Notes: generated by a model from the sequence alone, not told the origin. A DNA stretch of 64,000 bases from Chitinophaga agrisoli (GCF_008386695.1 NZ_VUOC01000004.1:1242327-1306326), one strand, 5' to 3'; positions 36,801 to 46,395 are shown, numbered from the stretch's first letter. Numbers and translations are program-made.

Positions 36801-39800
36801 TGTTACATTCCGGGGCCACCCGGGCGCAAACCTACCTGGGCTCTGTTAAAACGCAGATAGGCCATACTAAATGCGCCGCCGGTCTGGCTGGCCTTATTAA
36901 GGCTGCCTTATCCGTATACCATGGCGTAAAACCGCCTACCCTTCACCTGAAAACGCCTAATAGTTTCTACAACGCACAATACAGCCCTTTCGCCTTTAAT
37001 ACACAGGCCGGCATATGGACGGAAGATAAACGGGTAGCCGGCATCAGCGCTTTCGGTTTTGGCGGCACCAATTTCCATGCGGTAATAGAAAATGAGCACA
37101 GTGTGCCCCAGCCGGCTACGGCCCTGGGCGCCTGGCCAACAGAGCTGTTTGTATTCCGGGGCGATAGCTATGCCGCGGCACAGGAAGGACTGCACCAAGT
37201 AAAAGCCTTATTGGAAAAGAATGATCAGCTACCGCTGAAAGATATCGCTTACAGCCTTTATAAATACCACCCAACAGCGCCCGTGCAGCTGTGTATTGTA
37301 GCAGACAGCCCGGAAGATCTTTTGCTGAAGCTGGACCTTGCTTTATCTGGCGCTGCTACCAATGGCGTATACATTACGCAGCAGCTCGAGGGTAAAGTAG
37401 CCTTCCTGTTCCCCGGACAGGGCAGTCAGCGTGTGAATATGGCCCGCGACCTATTTGTAGCCTTCCCGGCTATGCGCCGCCTGTTAAAGGATAAACCGCA
37501 GTACGAACAGGTATTGTTTCCCCCGGCTGTGTTTGATGAAGCCACTGCTAAAGCGCAGAAAGCTGCGATCAAAGATACCCGTATGGCGCAGCCCCTGCTG
37601 GGTATTGTAGATATGGCCATTGCCAGCTTCCTGCAGGAACTGGGCATTGTGCCGGATATGCTGGCAGGGCATAGCTACGGAGAGCTGCCCGCTTTATGTT
37701 TTGCGAAAGTATTTGCAGAAGACCAGCTGACCAGCTTGAGCGAAAAACGCGCGGCCGCCATACTGGACGCCGTAGGCGCAGATAAAGGCGCAATGCTGGC
37801 CATCAGCTGTAAAGAAGAAATACTGAAAGAGGCGGTTACCGATGTGGAAGATGTGTGGCTGGTGAACCATAACTCGCCCTTACAGTGGGTAGTGGCGGGC
37901 ACCACGCCTGCTATCAAAGCCCTGTCAGAGAAATTACAGGCTGCGCATATCTCCTTCCAGCCGCTCGAAGTAGCCTGCGCTTTCCATAGCCCTTTACTGG
38001 TAGGCGCTAAAGCGCTGTACAGTGAGGCGCTTAGCGATGTTACATTTAATACCCCTGCCCTGCCGGTATGGTCTAATACCACAGCGGCCGTATATCCTAC
38101 AGATCCTGCGGCTATCAAAGAAAGACTGGCCAACCACCTGGTAGCGCCGGTGAAGTTTACAGAAGAGATAGAACAGATGTATGCACAGGGCGCCCGTATA
38201 TTCATTGAAGTGGGGCCAGGTAAGGTGTTAAGCAATCTTACCAGGGCTATCATTGGCGAAGATGATCTGATACTGCATACAGAAGATAAGGACCAGCCAG
38301 GCATTTCGCAGCTGCTGCATACCATTGCCAAATATATGGCCAGCGGACGCGCCGTACAGCTGGACAAACTATTTGAAAGCCGCGCCGCCCGGAACCTGGA
38401 CCTCGATGCGCCGGAACAATATAAAAAGAGCAGCACCATCTGGCATGTAAATGGCCAGCTGGCCGTACCGGCTGTTGGTAAGCTGCCGGCTCATGGCGCA
38501 TTACCTATTGTAACGCCGCTGCAGCTTAAAAGCACGGCTACGCCCAATACGGTGGTTATTAACCAGGGCGGCGCAGAGCAGATGGTAGCAGCTTACCTGA
38601 ATAGCGTAAAACACATTGTACAGGCACAACGGGATGTGATACTGGGCTACCTGGGCCATACACCACAACATTTTAATAACACGGAACTGCCGGACCTTAC
38701 GCCGCGCAAAACCATCCCGGTACAAACGCCGGTCAGTGGCAACGGCAATGCTTATACCAACGGCGCGTACAGTAATGGCAACGGCTATACCAACGGCAGT
38801 TATAGCAATGGTAATGGCCATCATCCCGCTGCTAACGGTGCGGTTATCACACCGGCTGCAGTAGTGGTGAAAGATGTAAAAACTATCCTGCTGGCGGTGA
38901 TCAGCGACAAGACCGGCTATCCAACAGATATGCTGGGTATGGAAATGGACCTGGAAGCAGACCTGAGCATCGACTCCATTAAACGTATGGAGATCATTGG
39001 CGAGCTGAAAACCCGCCTGGGTGGTTTTAACAGCAATGGCAGCAGTGATGAAGCCGTGGTGGAACAACTGGCGGCTATCAAGACGCTGAAAGGTCTGGTG
39101 GATTGGTTAACGGCTAATGGCGGTGAAGCGGCGGGGGGCGTGACCGCAGGCACGGTGATGGCAGAAATACCAGCAGCAACGGAAGCAATAGCTGCACCTA
39201 CAGATCCGGCCAGCAAAGGCTGGAGCGACGCTGAGCTACAAAACATCCTGCTTAACATTGTCAGTGAAAAAACCGGCTACCCCACAGATATGCTGGGTCT
39301 TGAGCTGGACCTGGAGGCAGACCTGAGCATAGACTCCATAAAACGTATGGAGATCATAGGCGAGCTAAAGACCCGCCTGGGTGGCCTGCAACAAGCCGCT
39401 AATAAAGGCGAAGAGCTAACGGAACAGCTGGCCGCCATCAAAACCTTACAGGGCCTGATCAACTGGCTGGTAGAAAATACCCGCAGCCATTTTGAACCGG
39501 TACAGGAAGCCCTTAAGATCATAGAGCAGGGCTTTGTAAATGGGGTAGAAAAAGAACAGCTTTCCCGCCTGCGTTTTGAGCTAACGCCATCCCTGCTGCA
39601 ACCGGCAGATCATGCACAATTGGCCGGGATAAGATTTGCCATTACGGACGATGGCGGACCAGTGGCCATTGCGATACAGCAACTGCTGGAAGCACAGGGC
39701 GCCACGGCTAATATTATCCATGATACGGATACGCTGGACGCTTATCAAGGTCTTATTATACTGGATATTTTCTCTTCCCCTAAAAGGAACGATATCATCA

Positions 39801-40975
39801 GCTCCTTCTCCATGGTAAAGAAGCTGGACTTTGAGAAAGTGAAATGGGTATATGCTCTTTCCGATTTTGACGGCCATTTGGGCCAGGATGCGGACCTGCA
39901 ACTGTTACAACATTTCCAGGGCTATACCGGCTTCTTTAAAAGCCTGGATAAAGAATATGAACATACCAAATGCCGTACCATCAACCTGGCGGATAAACTA
40001 ACGCCGGAGAGGATAGCCGCCATTGCGCTGGATGAGATCCTGCATCCGGAAGGGCCTGCAGAAGTGATCTATCATAACAACACGCGGCAAACCAGGGAAC
40101 CGGTACCCTCACAGCTCACCATTGGCGGCACGCCGGATATACAGCTGAACAAACAATCTGTAGTGCTGGTATTGGGCGGCGCCCAAGGTATTACTGCAGA
40201 GCTGATGATCCGCTTTTCCAAGGAGTATCCCTGTCATTATATCCTGGTGGGCCGCTCCCCCGATCCGCGTAAGGTAGCGCAGGAAAGCTATGCATCCCTG
40301 CAAACCAAAGACGAGATCCGCCAGTACCTGGTATCACAGGGGCAACTGAAAAAGCCGGCGGAGATAGAGAAACGCGCGGCAGAGATCCATAAGAATAACC
40401 AGATCCTGCAAACCCTTAGCTCACTGGAGCATAACGGCGCTACGGTAAGCTACCACTCCCTTGACCTGCGTGATGCAGATGGGTTGCGCGCCTTTATACA
40501 AGGCGTGTACAAGGAGTATGGCCGTATAGATGGCGTAGTGCATGGCGCCGGCCTGCTGGAGGATAAACTGTTCCACCAGAAAACGCCGGAATCCTTTGAG
40601 CGCGTATTTTCTACCAAGGTAACACCGCTGCGTGTACTGGCAGAACAACTGAAAGCGGACACGCAGTTTGTGATCCTGTTCTCCAGCGTAGCCTCTGTAT
40701 ACGGCAACCGCGGACAAACTGACTATGCTGCCGCCAACAGCGTAATGGACCGTTATGCCCGGGTATTGCAACAGCAGCTCAAAGCCAAGGTGATGGCCAT
40801 TAACTGGGGCCCGTGGAAAGGCGCCGGCATGGTATCCGCCTCGCTGGAAAAAGAATACGAGCGCAGGGGCATTGCACTGATCCCCCTAACAGATGGTATG
40901 GAAACATTTATTGATGAACTGAAATATGGCAACGAAAGCCAGGTATTGATCATGGCGGGGAGTATCACCTTTTGA
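33845..40975 (+). CDS. Megasynthase 1: NMO/ER-NMO/ER-KS-AT-ACP-ACP-KR (PUFA-synthase/glycolipid-type PKS)
   Basis: Multidomain synthase, 2376 aa. Residues 1-200 look like a partial nitronate-monooxygenase (NMO) barrel and about 290-590 like a complete one (AQGPMTRVSDVPAF; GGHVGP with His429), the PfaD type of enoyl reductase. The KS (about 640-1080) has Cys832 in DAACASS, His967 in HGTGT and His1007. The malonyl-type AT (about 1180-1490) has Ser1277 in GHSYGE and CAFHSPLL. A Gly/Asn/Tyr-rich linker is followed by two ACPs with LSIDSIKRMEI (Ser1711, Ser1831), the PUFA-synthase variant. A structural and a catalytic KR subdomain close it (GGAQGITA; YAAAN with Tyr2294). It would reduce beta-keto and enoyl groups while extending a fatty chain; DH comes from the next protein. 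All key residues are present. Confidence 0.92.
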   Translation: MGKMKIIGATPFEKPDVGLVLALLKAKAFPVLQLGRDKQQALEALATLTARTDAPFGVCFTDERLAGITLPAQVSLAIMPYGMKITLPKNVQLFYQIFSVGEAHKAKAAHANGIIIKGNEGAGSVSDESSFILFQRIIREISGLDIWVQGGIGLHTAAAAAALGATGVVLDSQLVLFPECSAPAPIKNICEKLNGNETRVVDHYRVLVRPNSPALPEKISQTALVPYLDTLDLDKGYLPLGQDIAIGIDLAQRFKKLSRLVFGLQEAAHGHLQQAKALNVLRPGNALATELQIPYPIAQGPMTRVSDVPAFAADVANAGGLPFVALSLLKGEAARALIRDTKTLAGDRSWGVGILGFAPPELREEQINYIREEKPPIVLIAGGRPSQAKALEQDGIKTFLHVPSTSLLDMFIKEGAKRFVFEGRECGGHVGPLSSLVLWERQVTRLLQEENPEQFSVFFAGGIHDPLSAAFIAVLAAPLAARGAKVGVLMGTAYIYTREAVSSGAILPQFQEQAITQKDTILLETAPGHETRCLYTPFADQFSEEKERLQNTGVDKKEIWAQLEQLNVGRLRIAAKGIERRGDELVTIAETEQLQSGMYMIGQVAALRDRIVSIADLHSAVAEGNYTLIQDAALPVAPQAPEKALNVAIVGMACIYPGARNIEEYWRNILMGKDCITEVPDERWNKSLYYDPASNNGEKTPSKWGGFIPKIDFDPVQFGIPPQSLAAIDPSQLLSLLVAKQALDNAGYGSLNINRENISVIIGTEAGTDLANSYGFRSLFTQIFGEIPPELDEALPKLTEDSFPGVLANVISGRITNRLDLGGRNYTVDAACASSLAAIDLACQELVMEKSDMVIAGAADLHNSINDYLMFASTHALSRQGKCATFDANADGTTLGEGIAMMVLKRYDDAKRDGDTIYAVIKGVGGSSDGKSLGLTAPRKAGQTRALERAYEQAGISPAAIGLLEAHGTGTVVGDKTELGAVSDMLLHSGATRAQTYLGSVKTQIGHTKCAAGLAGLIKAALSVYHGVKPPTLHLKTPNSFYNAQYSPFAFNTQAGIWTEDKRVAGISAFGFGGTNFHAVIENEHSVPQPATALGAWPTELFVFRGDSYAAAQEGLHQVKALLEKNDQLPLKDIAYSLYKYHPTAPVQLCIVADSPEDLLLKLDLALSGAATNGVYITQQLEGKVAFLFPGQGSQRVNMARDLFVAFPAMRRLLKDKPQYEQVLFPPAVFDEATAKAQKAAIKDTRMAQPLLGIVDMAIASFLQELGIVPDMLAGHSYGELPALCFAKVFAEDQLTSLSEKRAAAILDAVGADKGAMLAISCKEEILKEAVTDVEDVWLVNHNSPLQWVVAGTTPAIKALSEKLQAAHISFQPLEVACAFHSPLLVGAKALYSEALSDVTFNTPALPVWSNTTAAVYPTDPAAIKERLANHLVAPVKFTEEIEQMYAQGARIFIEVGPGKVLSNLTRAIIGEDDLILHTEDKDQPGISQLLHTIAKYMASGRAVQLDKLFESRAARNLDLDAPEQYKKSSTIWHVNGQLAVPAVGKLPAHGALPIVTPLQLKSTATPNTVVINQGGAEQMVAAYLNSVKHIVQAQRDVILGYLGHTPQHFNNTELPDLTPRKTIPVQTPVSGNGNAYTNGAYSNGNGYTNGSYSNGNGHHPAANGAVITPAAVVVKDVKTILLAVISDKTGYPTDMLGMEMDLEADLSIDSIKRMEIIGELKTRLGGFNSNGSSDEAVVEQLAAIKTLKGLVDWLTANGGEAAGGVTAGTVMAEIPAATEAIAAPTDPASKGWSDAELQNILLNIVSEKTGYPTDMLGLELDLEADLSIDSIKRMEIIGELKTRLGGLQQAANKGEELTEQLAAIKTLQGLINWLVENTRSHFEPVQEALKIIEQGFVNGVEKEQLSRLRFELTPSLLQPADHAQLAGIRFAITDDGGPVAIAIQQLLEAQGATANIIHDTDTLDAYQGLIILDIFSSPKRNDIISSFSMVKKLDFEKVKWVYALSDFDGHLGQDADLQLLQHFQGYTGFFKSLDKEYEHTKCRTINLADKLTPERIAAIALDEILHPEGPAEVIYHNNTRQTREPVPSQLTIGGTPDIQLNKQSVVLVLGGAQGITAELMIRFSKEYPCHYILVGRSPDPRKVAQESYASLQTKDEIRQYLVSQGQLKKPAEIEKRAAEIHKNNQILQTLSSLEHNGATVSYHSLDLRDADGLRAFIQGVYKEYGRIDGVVHGAGLLEDKLFHQKTPESFERVFSTKVTPLRVLAEQLKADTQFVILFSSVASVYGNRGQTDYAAANSVMDRYARVLQQQLKAKVMAINWGPWKGAGMVSASLEKEYERRGIALIPLTDGMETFIDELKYGNESQVLIMAGSITF

Positions 40976-40989
40976 AAAAAACAGCACGG

Positions 40990-43900
40990 ATGAACGACAA
41001 TGTAGATGTAGCTATCATAGGCATGTCCTGCATATTCCCGGGCGCCGGTGATGTAGCTGCTTTCTGGAAAAATATCATCAGCAAGGTAGACGCTATACAG
41101 ACCGTACCGGAGCACCGCATGGAAAGCATGTTCTTTGACGGCGAAGTAGCCGTGGACCGTTTCTATTGCCGCCGCGGTGGATTCATAGACGATTTTGCAG
41201 AATTTGATCCCATACAATTTGGTATACTGCCCCTGGTGGTAGACAGTACGGAACCCGAGCAATTGCTGGCGCTGAGCCTTGCCTATAAGGCCCTGGTGGA
41301 TGCAGACGTGTTTGAGAAGCAGCTGCCGCTGGAACGCGCCGGTATTATCATTGGCAAAGGCAATTATCCTGGTCCGGGCGCTGTGCGGGGCATTGAGATC
41401 ATCCGCACGGGCGAGCAGATCGTACGCGTGTTACAGGACCTGCTGCCTAATCTCACGCCCGAAGAGCTGGACCGGGTAAAAAAAGAGTTCCAGGTAAAAA
41501 AAGGCCGCTTTGAACCGGATACAGCCATGGGGCTGATCCCTAACCTGGTAGCCTCGCTGGTGGCCAACCGCCTGAACCTGGGCGGCACCGCCTATACGCT
41601 GGATGCTGCCTGCGCCAGCTCGCTCATAGCCGTAGAACATGCCATGCAGGAACTGAACAGCCGCCGTGCGGATCTGATCATAGCCGGCGGCGTACATGCC
41701 TCTCAAAACGCGCCTTTCTGGAGCATTTTCACCCAGCTGGGCGCACTCTCCCGTGAACAAAAGATACGACCCTTTGACCAGCGCGCGGACGGTGTGCTGA
41801 TAGGCGAAGGCTGCGGTTTTGTGGTACTGAAAAGATTAGAAGACGCCATCCGCGACGGGCACCGCATCTATGCCGTAATAAAAGGCGCAGGCGTAAGCAG
41901 CGATGGCGCAGGAGTAAGCGTGATGAGCCCCTCCGTAAAAGGACAGGCCCGCGCCATACAACAGGCCTGGCAGCAAGCCAAAACAGATCTTAACAGCATA
42001 GGTTATTTAGAGGCCCATGGCACCGCTACGCAGCTGGGCGACAAAACAGAGCTGGAAACATTACAACAGGTATTTGGTAATGATGCCGCGCTGCCTAAAG
42101 CTGGTATTGGCACCATTAAGTCCATGATAGGGCATGCCATGCCCGCCGCCGGTATAGCGGGCCTTATTAAAACGGCCCTGGCTATTTACCATGGTCAGCT
42201 GCCTCCTACCCTGCATTGCGAAGAACCGCTGCCTTTTATGCAGCAAACGCGTTTTGCGCCGGTACAGGAGGCCATGCCCTGGGATGAGAGCGGCCTGCCG
42301 CGCAGGGCCGGCATCAATGCTTTTGGGTTTGGCGGTATTAATGCGCATGTGGTGCTGGAAGACCTGGCGCTGAATACTACGGTTGGTAAAAAAAGCTTTA
42401 ATGGTATTGGTACTACCGTACAGAAAGACCCGGTACTGCTGCTGGCTAGGCATAGCCAGGCAGCCCTGTTAAACGCCTTAGAAACCAATGACACCACCAC
42501 TGGCGAGGGGAATTACCGTATTGCGGTATTTGATCCCAGCCCTGAACGTATACAACGCGCCATTAAGATCGTAACAAAGAATAAGCCCTGGCGTAACCGC
42601 CAGGACATCTGGTATACCAATGAGCCACTGCTATTGAAGGGCGGTAAGACCGCTTTCCTGTTCCCCGGGCTGGATGCTTTATCAGGTGGGGAAACGGCCA
42701 GTGTGGCCAGCTACTTTAAGCTGCCGGGATTGCCCCGCGCAAATGGCGCTGGTACTAATGGCGTATTAGGCGCTGCCCAGCAACAGATGGAAGACTGCGG
42801 TATACTGGACGCCGCGCTAAAACAGCTGGGCGTACAACCAGATCTGAATGCCGGGCATAGCCTGGGTGAATGGCTGGCCGGCCGCGCCGCCGGTATGGTG
42901 GAGGAACAATCCTTGCTACAACTACAGGAACAGCTGGATCCCGCCTTATTTGAACAAAAGAACGCCACGTTTCTAGTGGCCGGCTGCGGGTACGAAAAAC
43001 TGCAACCTTTGCTGGCAGCCGCTAAGGATATCTATCTTTCCATTGATAACTGTCCGCAGCAGGTGATCCTTTGCGGCGCTAACGCGGCGGTAGAACAGTT
43101 CGTGAGCACCTTAAAGACGGAACAGATCTTTTACCAGGTGCTGCCCTTCCAATCCGGTTTCCACTCCCCTTTTGTGCGGGAAAAGCTGGACCTGCTGCTG
43201 GCCGGTATGCAGCAATTGCAGTTCCGTAAAGCGCAGGTACCGGTATGGTCCGCCACCACTTTAAGCACCTATCCGGAAGCCGTGGCAGATATTCGGGAGC
43301 TGAGCGTAGAACATCTTTTACAACCAGTACGTTTCCGCCAGCTGATAGAAAAACTTTATGACAGCGGCGTACGGATGTTTATACAGGTAGGCGCCGGCGG
43401 CCTGATAGGTTTTACAGATGATACGTTAAAAAATAAGGACTATAGCGCAGTAGCCGCCAGCGTACCCACCCGCAGCGGTATACAGCAACTACAACGGGTG
43501 CTGGCCGCCTTGTTTGCCGAAGGCCAGGCAGTAGATACCGCATTTATGGAAACGGCAGCTACCGCGGGCAAAACCGCCCAAAAGACCGGCGCGCCGGTAA
43601 AGCTGAAATTAGGCTCTCCTATCTTGCGGGAACTAAGCGCCCTTAAAGAATTATCCATGCCGGCTACCAGGCGCGAAGCCGTTCCGGAAACAGCTGGCTC
43701 TCCCGTAATGCAGGCGCTGCTGGACAATTTTGCAGAGATCTCCGATATACAAAGCTCCCTGCTGGAAATGTTCCACCAGAAGGGCAATACGCATAATGGC
43801 ACTAATGGGCATAGTGCTACTACTTTATCCAGTCAGCCAAAAACACTGCAACATCCCCTGGATATATCCCTGCAAAGCCATCCTTATCTAACAGATCATT

Positions 43901-45279
43901 CCCTGATACGGCAACGGCCCGGCTGGCGCTATGCGGAAGATATGGAGCCGGTGATCCCCATGACCATGATACTGGAACTGTTTGGCGATATAGCACAGGC
44001 CCGGCAACCGCAATTACGGGTACAGAAGATCCAGCAGGTAAAAGTATTCCAATGGATGAATGTAGCCAGCCCTTTCCGTGAGACCGTTCATGGCGAATGG
44101 AAAACCGCAGACCGGGTATACCTGAACCTGGAGAAATACGCCAATGCGGAGGTACAACTGTCCACCCAATACGGTACGCCCGACAGGACAAGCGCGGATC
44201 TTGGCGCGCCGCTGGATCTGCATATTATGCCGCAGCAGATCTATAGTCAGCGTATGTTCCATGGCCCCGCCTACCAGGGCATCATAGAAGTATCTGTAAT
44301 AGCAGAAAAAGGCATCCGGGGCAAGATCACCGGCGGCGCAGGCAAAGGCTCCCTACTGGATAATGCCGGCCAGCTGTTTGGCTTATGGCTGCAGCTTACC
44401 CTGCCAAAGGACCGTATTGCCTTTCCCGTGAAGATCCAGGAAGTGGAGTTCTATGGCCCTATGGAAGACCAGACGGGTTTGTTTGAATGCACCTGTGCGC
44501 TCACCTCTCTTAACGATGAATTTGCCTTTGCAGACTTTATACTGCGGCGGGATAATAAAGTATGGGCCATTATCCGGGGCTGGCAGAACCGCCGCCTGGA
44601 AATAGACGAGCGCCTGTGGAATGCGCTCATATCGCCTGCACATCCGCTGTCCACAGAGATCGTGCCCGGTGTTTTTATGTTCCATAACGCCTATAACCGC
44701 GTAAACTCCTGGGACTTTATCGTAAAACGTTATTTTAACCAGGCAGAAAAACAGCATCACAACAGCTTATCCCTGCATAAGAAAAAAGAATGGGTGATCA
44801 GCCGCGTAGCGGTAAAGGATGCGGTAAAAGCCCTGCTCTTCCGCAGCCATAATGAACAATATTACCCGGTGGAGTTTGCCATTCAATCTAATGAAGTAGG
44901 ACAACCATTTGCCACGGGCGATATGATCCAAAACCTGCACATCTCCCTGGCGCATAAAAATACGGACGCCGTAGCCATTGCCCGTTACGGACAGCCCGTA
45001 GGCATAGACATAGAGGAGATACGGGAGCATAATACCGCCTTTAAAGAGCTGGTATTTGATCCCGCGGAACTGGCCCTGCTGGGCGACCGGGACCAGCCGG
45101 AATGGCTAACCCGTTTCTGGGTAGCCAAGGAAGCCTATGGCAAATACCTGGGCAAGGGGCTGCAGGGCAATCCCAAAGGTTATAAGGTAAGCGCCATCAA
45201 TGGCGACACCCTTACCATTAACGATGTACTTATTCATACCATACACTATAAAAACTACATTATCGGATGGACCAGTTAA
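40990..45279 (+). CDS. Megasynthase 2: KS-AT-DH-phosphopantetheinyl transferase
   Basis: Second synthase subunit, about 1429 aa. The KS (about 1-440) has Cys208 in DAACASS, His343 in HGTAT and His382 in IGHAMP. The AT (about 545-860) has Ser624 in GHSLGE and a GFHSPF motif. The double hot-dog dehydratase (about 955-1240) has His964 in SHPYLTDH and Asp1124 in LLDNAGQ. The C-terminal 110 residues are a Sfp/AcpS-type phosphopantetheinyl transferase (GIDIEE with Asp1340; WVAKEAYGKYLGKG, 1377 onward), able to activate the ACPs of this operon. It has no ACP of its own; ACPs come from subunit 1 and the next gene. A TTG at 40972 overlapping the previous stop is an alternative start; I prefer the ATG at 40990, directly before the KS. 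Confidence 0.9.
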   Translation: MNDNVDVAIIGMSCIFPGAGDVAAFWKNIISKVDAIQTVPEHRMESMFFDGEVAVDRFYCRRGGFIDDFAEFDPIQFGILPLVVDSTEPEQLLALSLAYKALVDADVFEKQLPLERAGIIIGKGNYPGPGAVRGIEIIRTGEQIVRVLQDLLPNLTPEELDRVKKEFQVKKGRFEPDTAMGLIPNLVASLVANRLNLGGTAYTLDAACASSLIAVEHAMQELNSRRADLIIAGGVHASQNAPFWSIFTQLGALSREQKIRPFDQRADGVLIGEGCGFVVLKRLEDAIRDGHRIYAVIKGAGVSSDGAGVSVMSPSVKGQARAIQQAWQQAKTDLNSIGYLEAHGTATQLGDKTELETLQQVFGNDAALPKAGIGTIKSMIGHAMPAAGIAGLIKTALAIYHGQLPPTLHCEEPLPFMQQTRFAPVQEAMPWDESGLPRRAGINAFGFGGINAHVVLEDLALNTTVGKKSFNGIGTTVQKDPVLLLARHSQAALLNALETNDTTTGEGNYRIAVFDPSPERIQRAIKIVTKNKPWRNRQDIWYTNEPLLLKGGKTAFLFPGLDALSGGETASVASYFKLPGLPRANGAGTNGVLGAAQQQMEDCGILDAALKQLGVQPDLNAGHSLGEWLAGRAAGMVEEQSLLQLQEQLDPALFEQKNATFLVAGCGYEKLQPLLAAAKDIYLSIDNCPQQVILCGANAAVEQFVSTLKTEQIFYQVLPFQSGFHSPFVREKLDLLLAGMQQLQFRKAQVPVWSATTLSTYPEAVADIRELSVEHLLQPVRFRQLIEKLYDSGVRMFIQVGAGGLIGFTDDTLKNKDYSAVAASVPTRSGIQQLQRVLAALFAEGQAVDTAFMETAATAGKTAQKTGAPVKLKLGSPILRELSALKELSMPATRREAVPETAGSPVMQALLDNFAEISDIQSSLLEMFHQKGNTHNGTNGHSATTLSSQPKTLQHPLDISLQSHPYLTDHSLIRQRPGWRYAEDMEPVIPMTMILELFGDIAQARQPQLRVQKIQQVKVFQWMNVASPFRETVHGEWKTADRVYLNLEKYANAEVQLSTQYGTPDRTSADLGAPLDLHIMPQQIYSQRMFHGPAYQGIIEVSVIAEKGIRGKITGGAGKGSLLDNAGQLFGLWLQLTLPKDRIAFPVKIQEVEFYGPMEDQTGLFECTCALTSLNDEFAFADFILRRDNKVWAIIRGWQNRRLEIDERLWNALISPAHPLSTEIVPGVFMFHNAYNRVNSWDFIVKRYFNQAEKQHHNSLSLHKKKEWVISRVAVKDAVKALLFRSHNEQYYPVEFAIQSNEVGQPFATGDMIQNLHISLAHKNTDAVAIARYGQPVGIDIEEIREHNTAFKELVFDPAELALLGDRDQPEWLTRFWVAKEAYGKYLGKGLQGNPKGYKVSAINGDTLTINDVLIHTIHYKNYIIGWTS

Positions 45280-45566
45280 CGCACCCTACCCAATTACAGG
45301 AAGAAGAGATCCTGAACGTCCTGAAACAATTCATTACGGAAGTGATAGGCGAAGAATTTGTGGAAGACATAGATATCACCCCGCAAAGCTCCTTTACCAA
45401 AGACCTGGAAATGGACAGCATTGAGATCGTGGCCTTTTCAGAAAAAGTGAAAGCGCATTTTGGCAAAGACATTGACTTTACCGGCTGGCTGTCCAATATG
45501 GACCTGGACGAGATCATCAACCTGAACCTGGGCGATATTACCAAATACATCCGCTCATGCCTGTAG
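45267..45566 (+). CDS. Discrete acyl carrier protein
   Basis: Stand-alone 99-residue ACP with the 4'-phosphopantetheine site at Ser51 (LEMDSIEIVAF). The upstream helix carries the usual SSFTKDLEMDS pattern and the C-terminus the helical DEIINLNLGDITKYI. Its start overlaps the end of megasynthase 2 by 13 bp and its end overlaps the hydrolase gene by 10 bp, so the three are translationally coupled. It may load the starter unit or carry the finished chain to the tailoring enzymes. It would be modified by the PPTase domain of megasynthase 2. Confidence 0.93.
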   Translation: MDQLTHPTQLQEEEILNVLKQFITEVIGEEFVEDIDITPQSSFTKDLEMDSIEIVAFSEKVKAHFGKDIDFTGWLSNMDLDEIINLNLGDITKYIRSCL

Positions 45567-46384
45567 TGGCACTCCCACATACCCGCCTGCATGTGCAGGA
45601 AATGAATGCCGGCGCACCGGAAACAGTGCTGCTGGTGCATGGCATGTTCACCAACCTGTCTATCTGGTATTTCAATATTGCGCCGCTACTGGCGCAACAT
45701 TTTCATGTGGTGCTGTATGATCTCAAAGGCCATGGCATGAGCGATAAAGCAGGCAGCGGTTACGGGCTGCAGGTCATGAGCGAAGAACTGCTGGCGCTGA
45801 TGGATACGCTGCAGCTGGATACCGTACACCTGTGCGGTTATAGCTACGGCGGGCTTATTGCTTTACAGACCGCCATCCATCACCCGGAAAGGATCAAACG
45901 GCTTGCGGTGATCGAAAGCCCTGATCCGCAGGAACAGGAGACCATGAACATCGTGGACATTTACAGCAAAGAACTGTTGACCCACTTTGTAAACGGACAG
46001 CCTGCCGGCGCTGGCGCGCCACTGGGCAAAAGACAACTGGAACGCCGGCACCGGATGTATGAGTTCCTGCTAAAGGAAAGCACCATCCGGCAGGACATGC
46101 AGCAGGAGCAGCATTTCTTTGAACAGGCGGCTATCACCCGCATTCCGCATGATACGCTGCTGATCTATGGCAGCGACTCTGATTGTGTGCCGGCCGGACA
46201 AGCCCTGCAGGAAAAGATCAGCCGCGCCAGCCTGTTATATGTGAATGGCGACCATAACATACCCGTGCAATCCCCTTTTGTGATTGGCGAGGCGTTACAA
46301 GACTTTTTCGTAAACGGTCCGGTGAAAAACACAACGGCCGCTTACGTAACTGATAAAGCAGACCTGAACATTAACCTATCCTAA
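45557..46384 (+). CDS. Alpha/beta hydrolase, possible chain-releasing thioesterase or transferase
   Basis: 275-residue alpha/beta hydrolase with an intact triad: nucleophile Ser96 in GYSYGG, an acid in YGSDSDCVP and His in GDHNIP; the oxyanion motif is LLVHGM at 25-30. No signal peptide, so cytosolic. The synthase proteins have no thioesterase domain, so this enzyme, translationally coupled to the ACP gene, is the best candidate for releasing the chain by hydrolysis or transesterification. It could instead act on a later glycolipid ester. Confidence 0.8.
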   Translation: MPVVALPHTRLHVQEMNAGAPETVLLVHGMFTNLSIWYFNIAPLLAQHFHVVLYDLKGHGMSDKAGSGYGLQVMSEELLALMDTLQLDTVHLCGYSYGGLIALQTAIHHPERIKRLAVIESPDPQEQETMNIVDIYSKELLTHFVNGQPAGAGAPLGKRQLERRHRMYEFLLKESTIRQDMQQEQHFFEQAAITRIPHDTLLIYGSDSDCVPAGQALQEKISRASLLYVNGDHNIPVQSPFVIGEALQDFFVNGPVKNTTAAYVTDKADLNINLS

Positions 46385-46395
46385 CGACAAAGCCT

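Noticed and set aside
40972-40992. TTG start overlapping the previous stop for megasynthase 2
   Set aside because: Possible, but the ATG at 40990 is a standard start directly before the KS domain; kept only as an alternative.
33845-45279. Enediyne polyketide synthase
   Set aside because: The PPTase fusion resembles one, but tandem PUFA-type ACPs, a fused NMO/ER and absence of enediyne accessory genes in the window argue for a lipid synthase.
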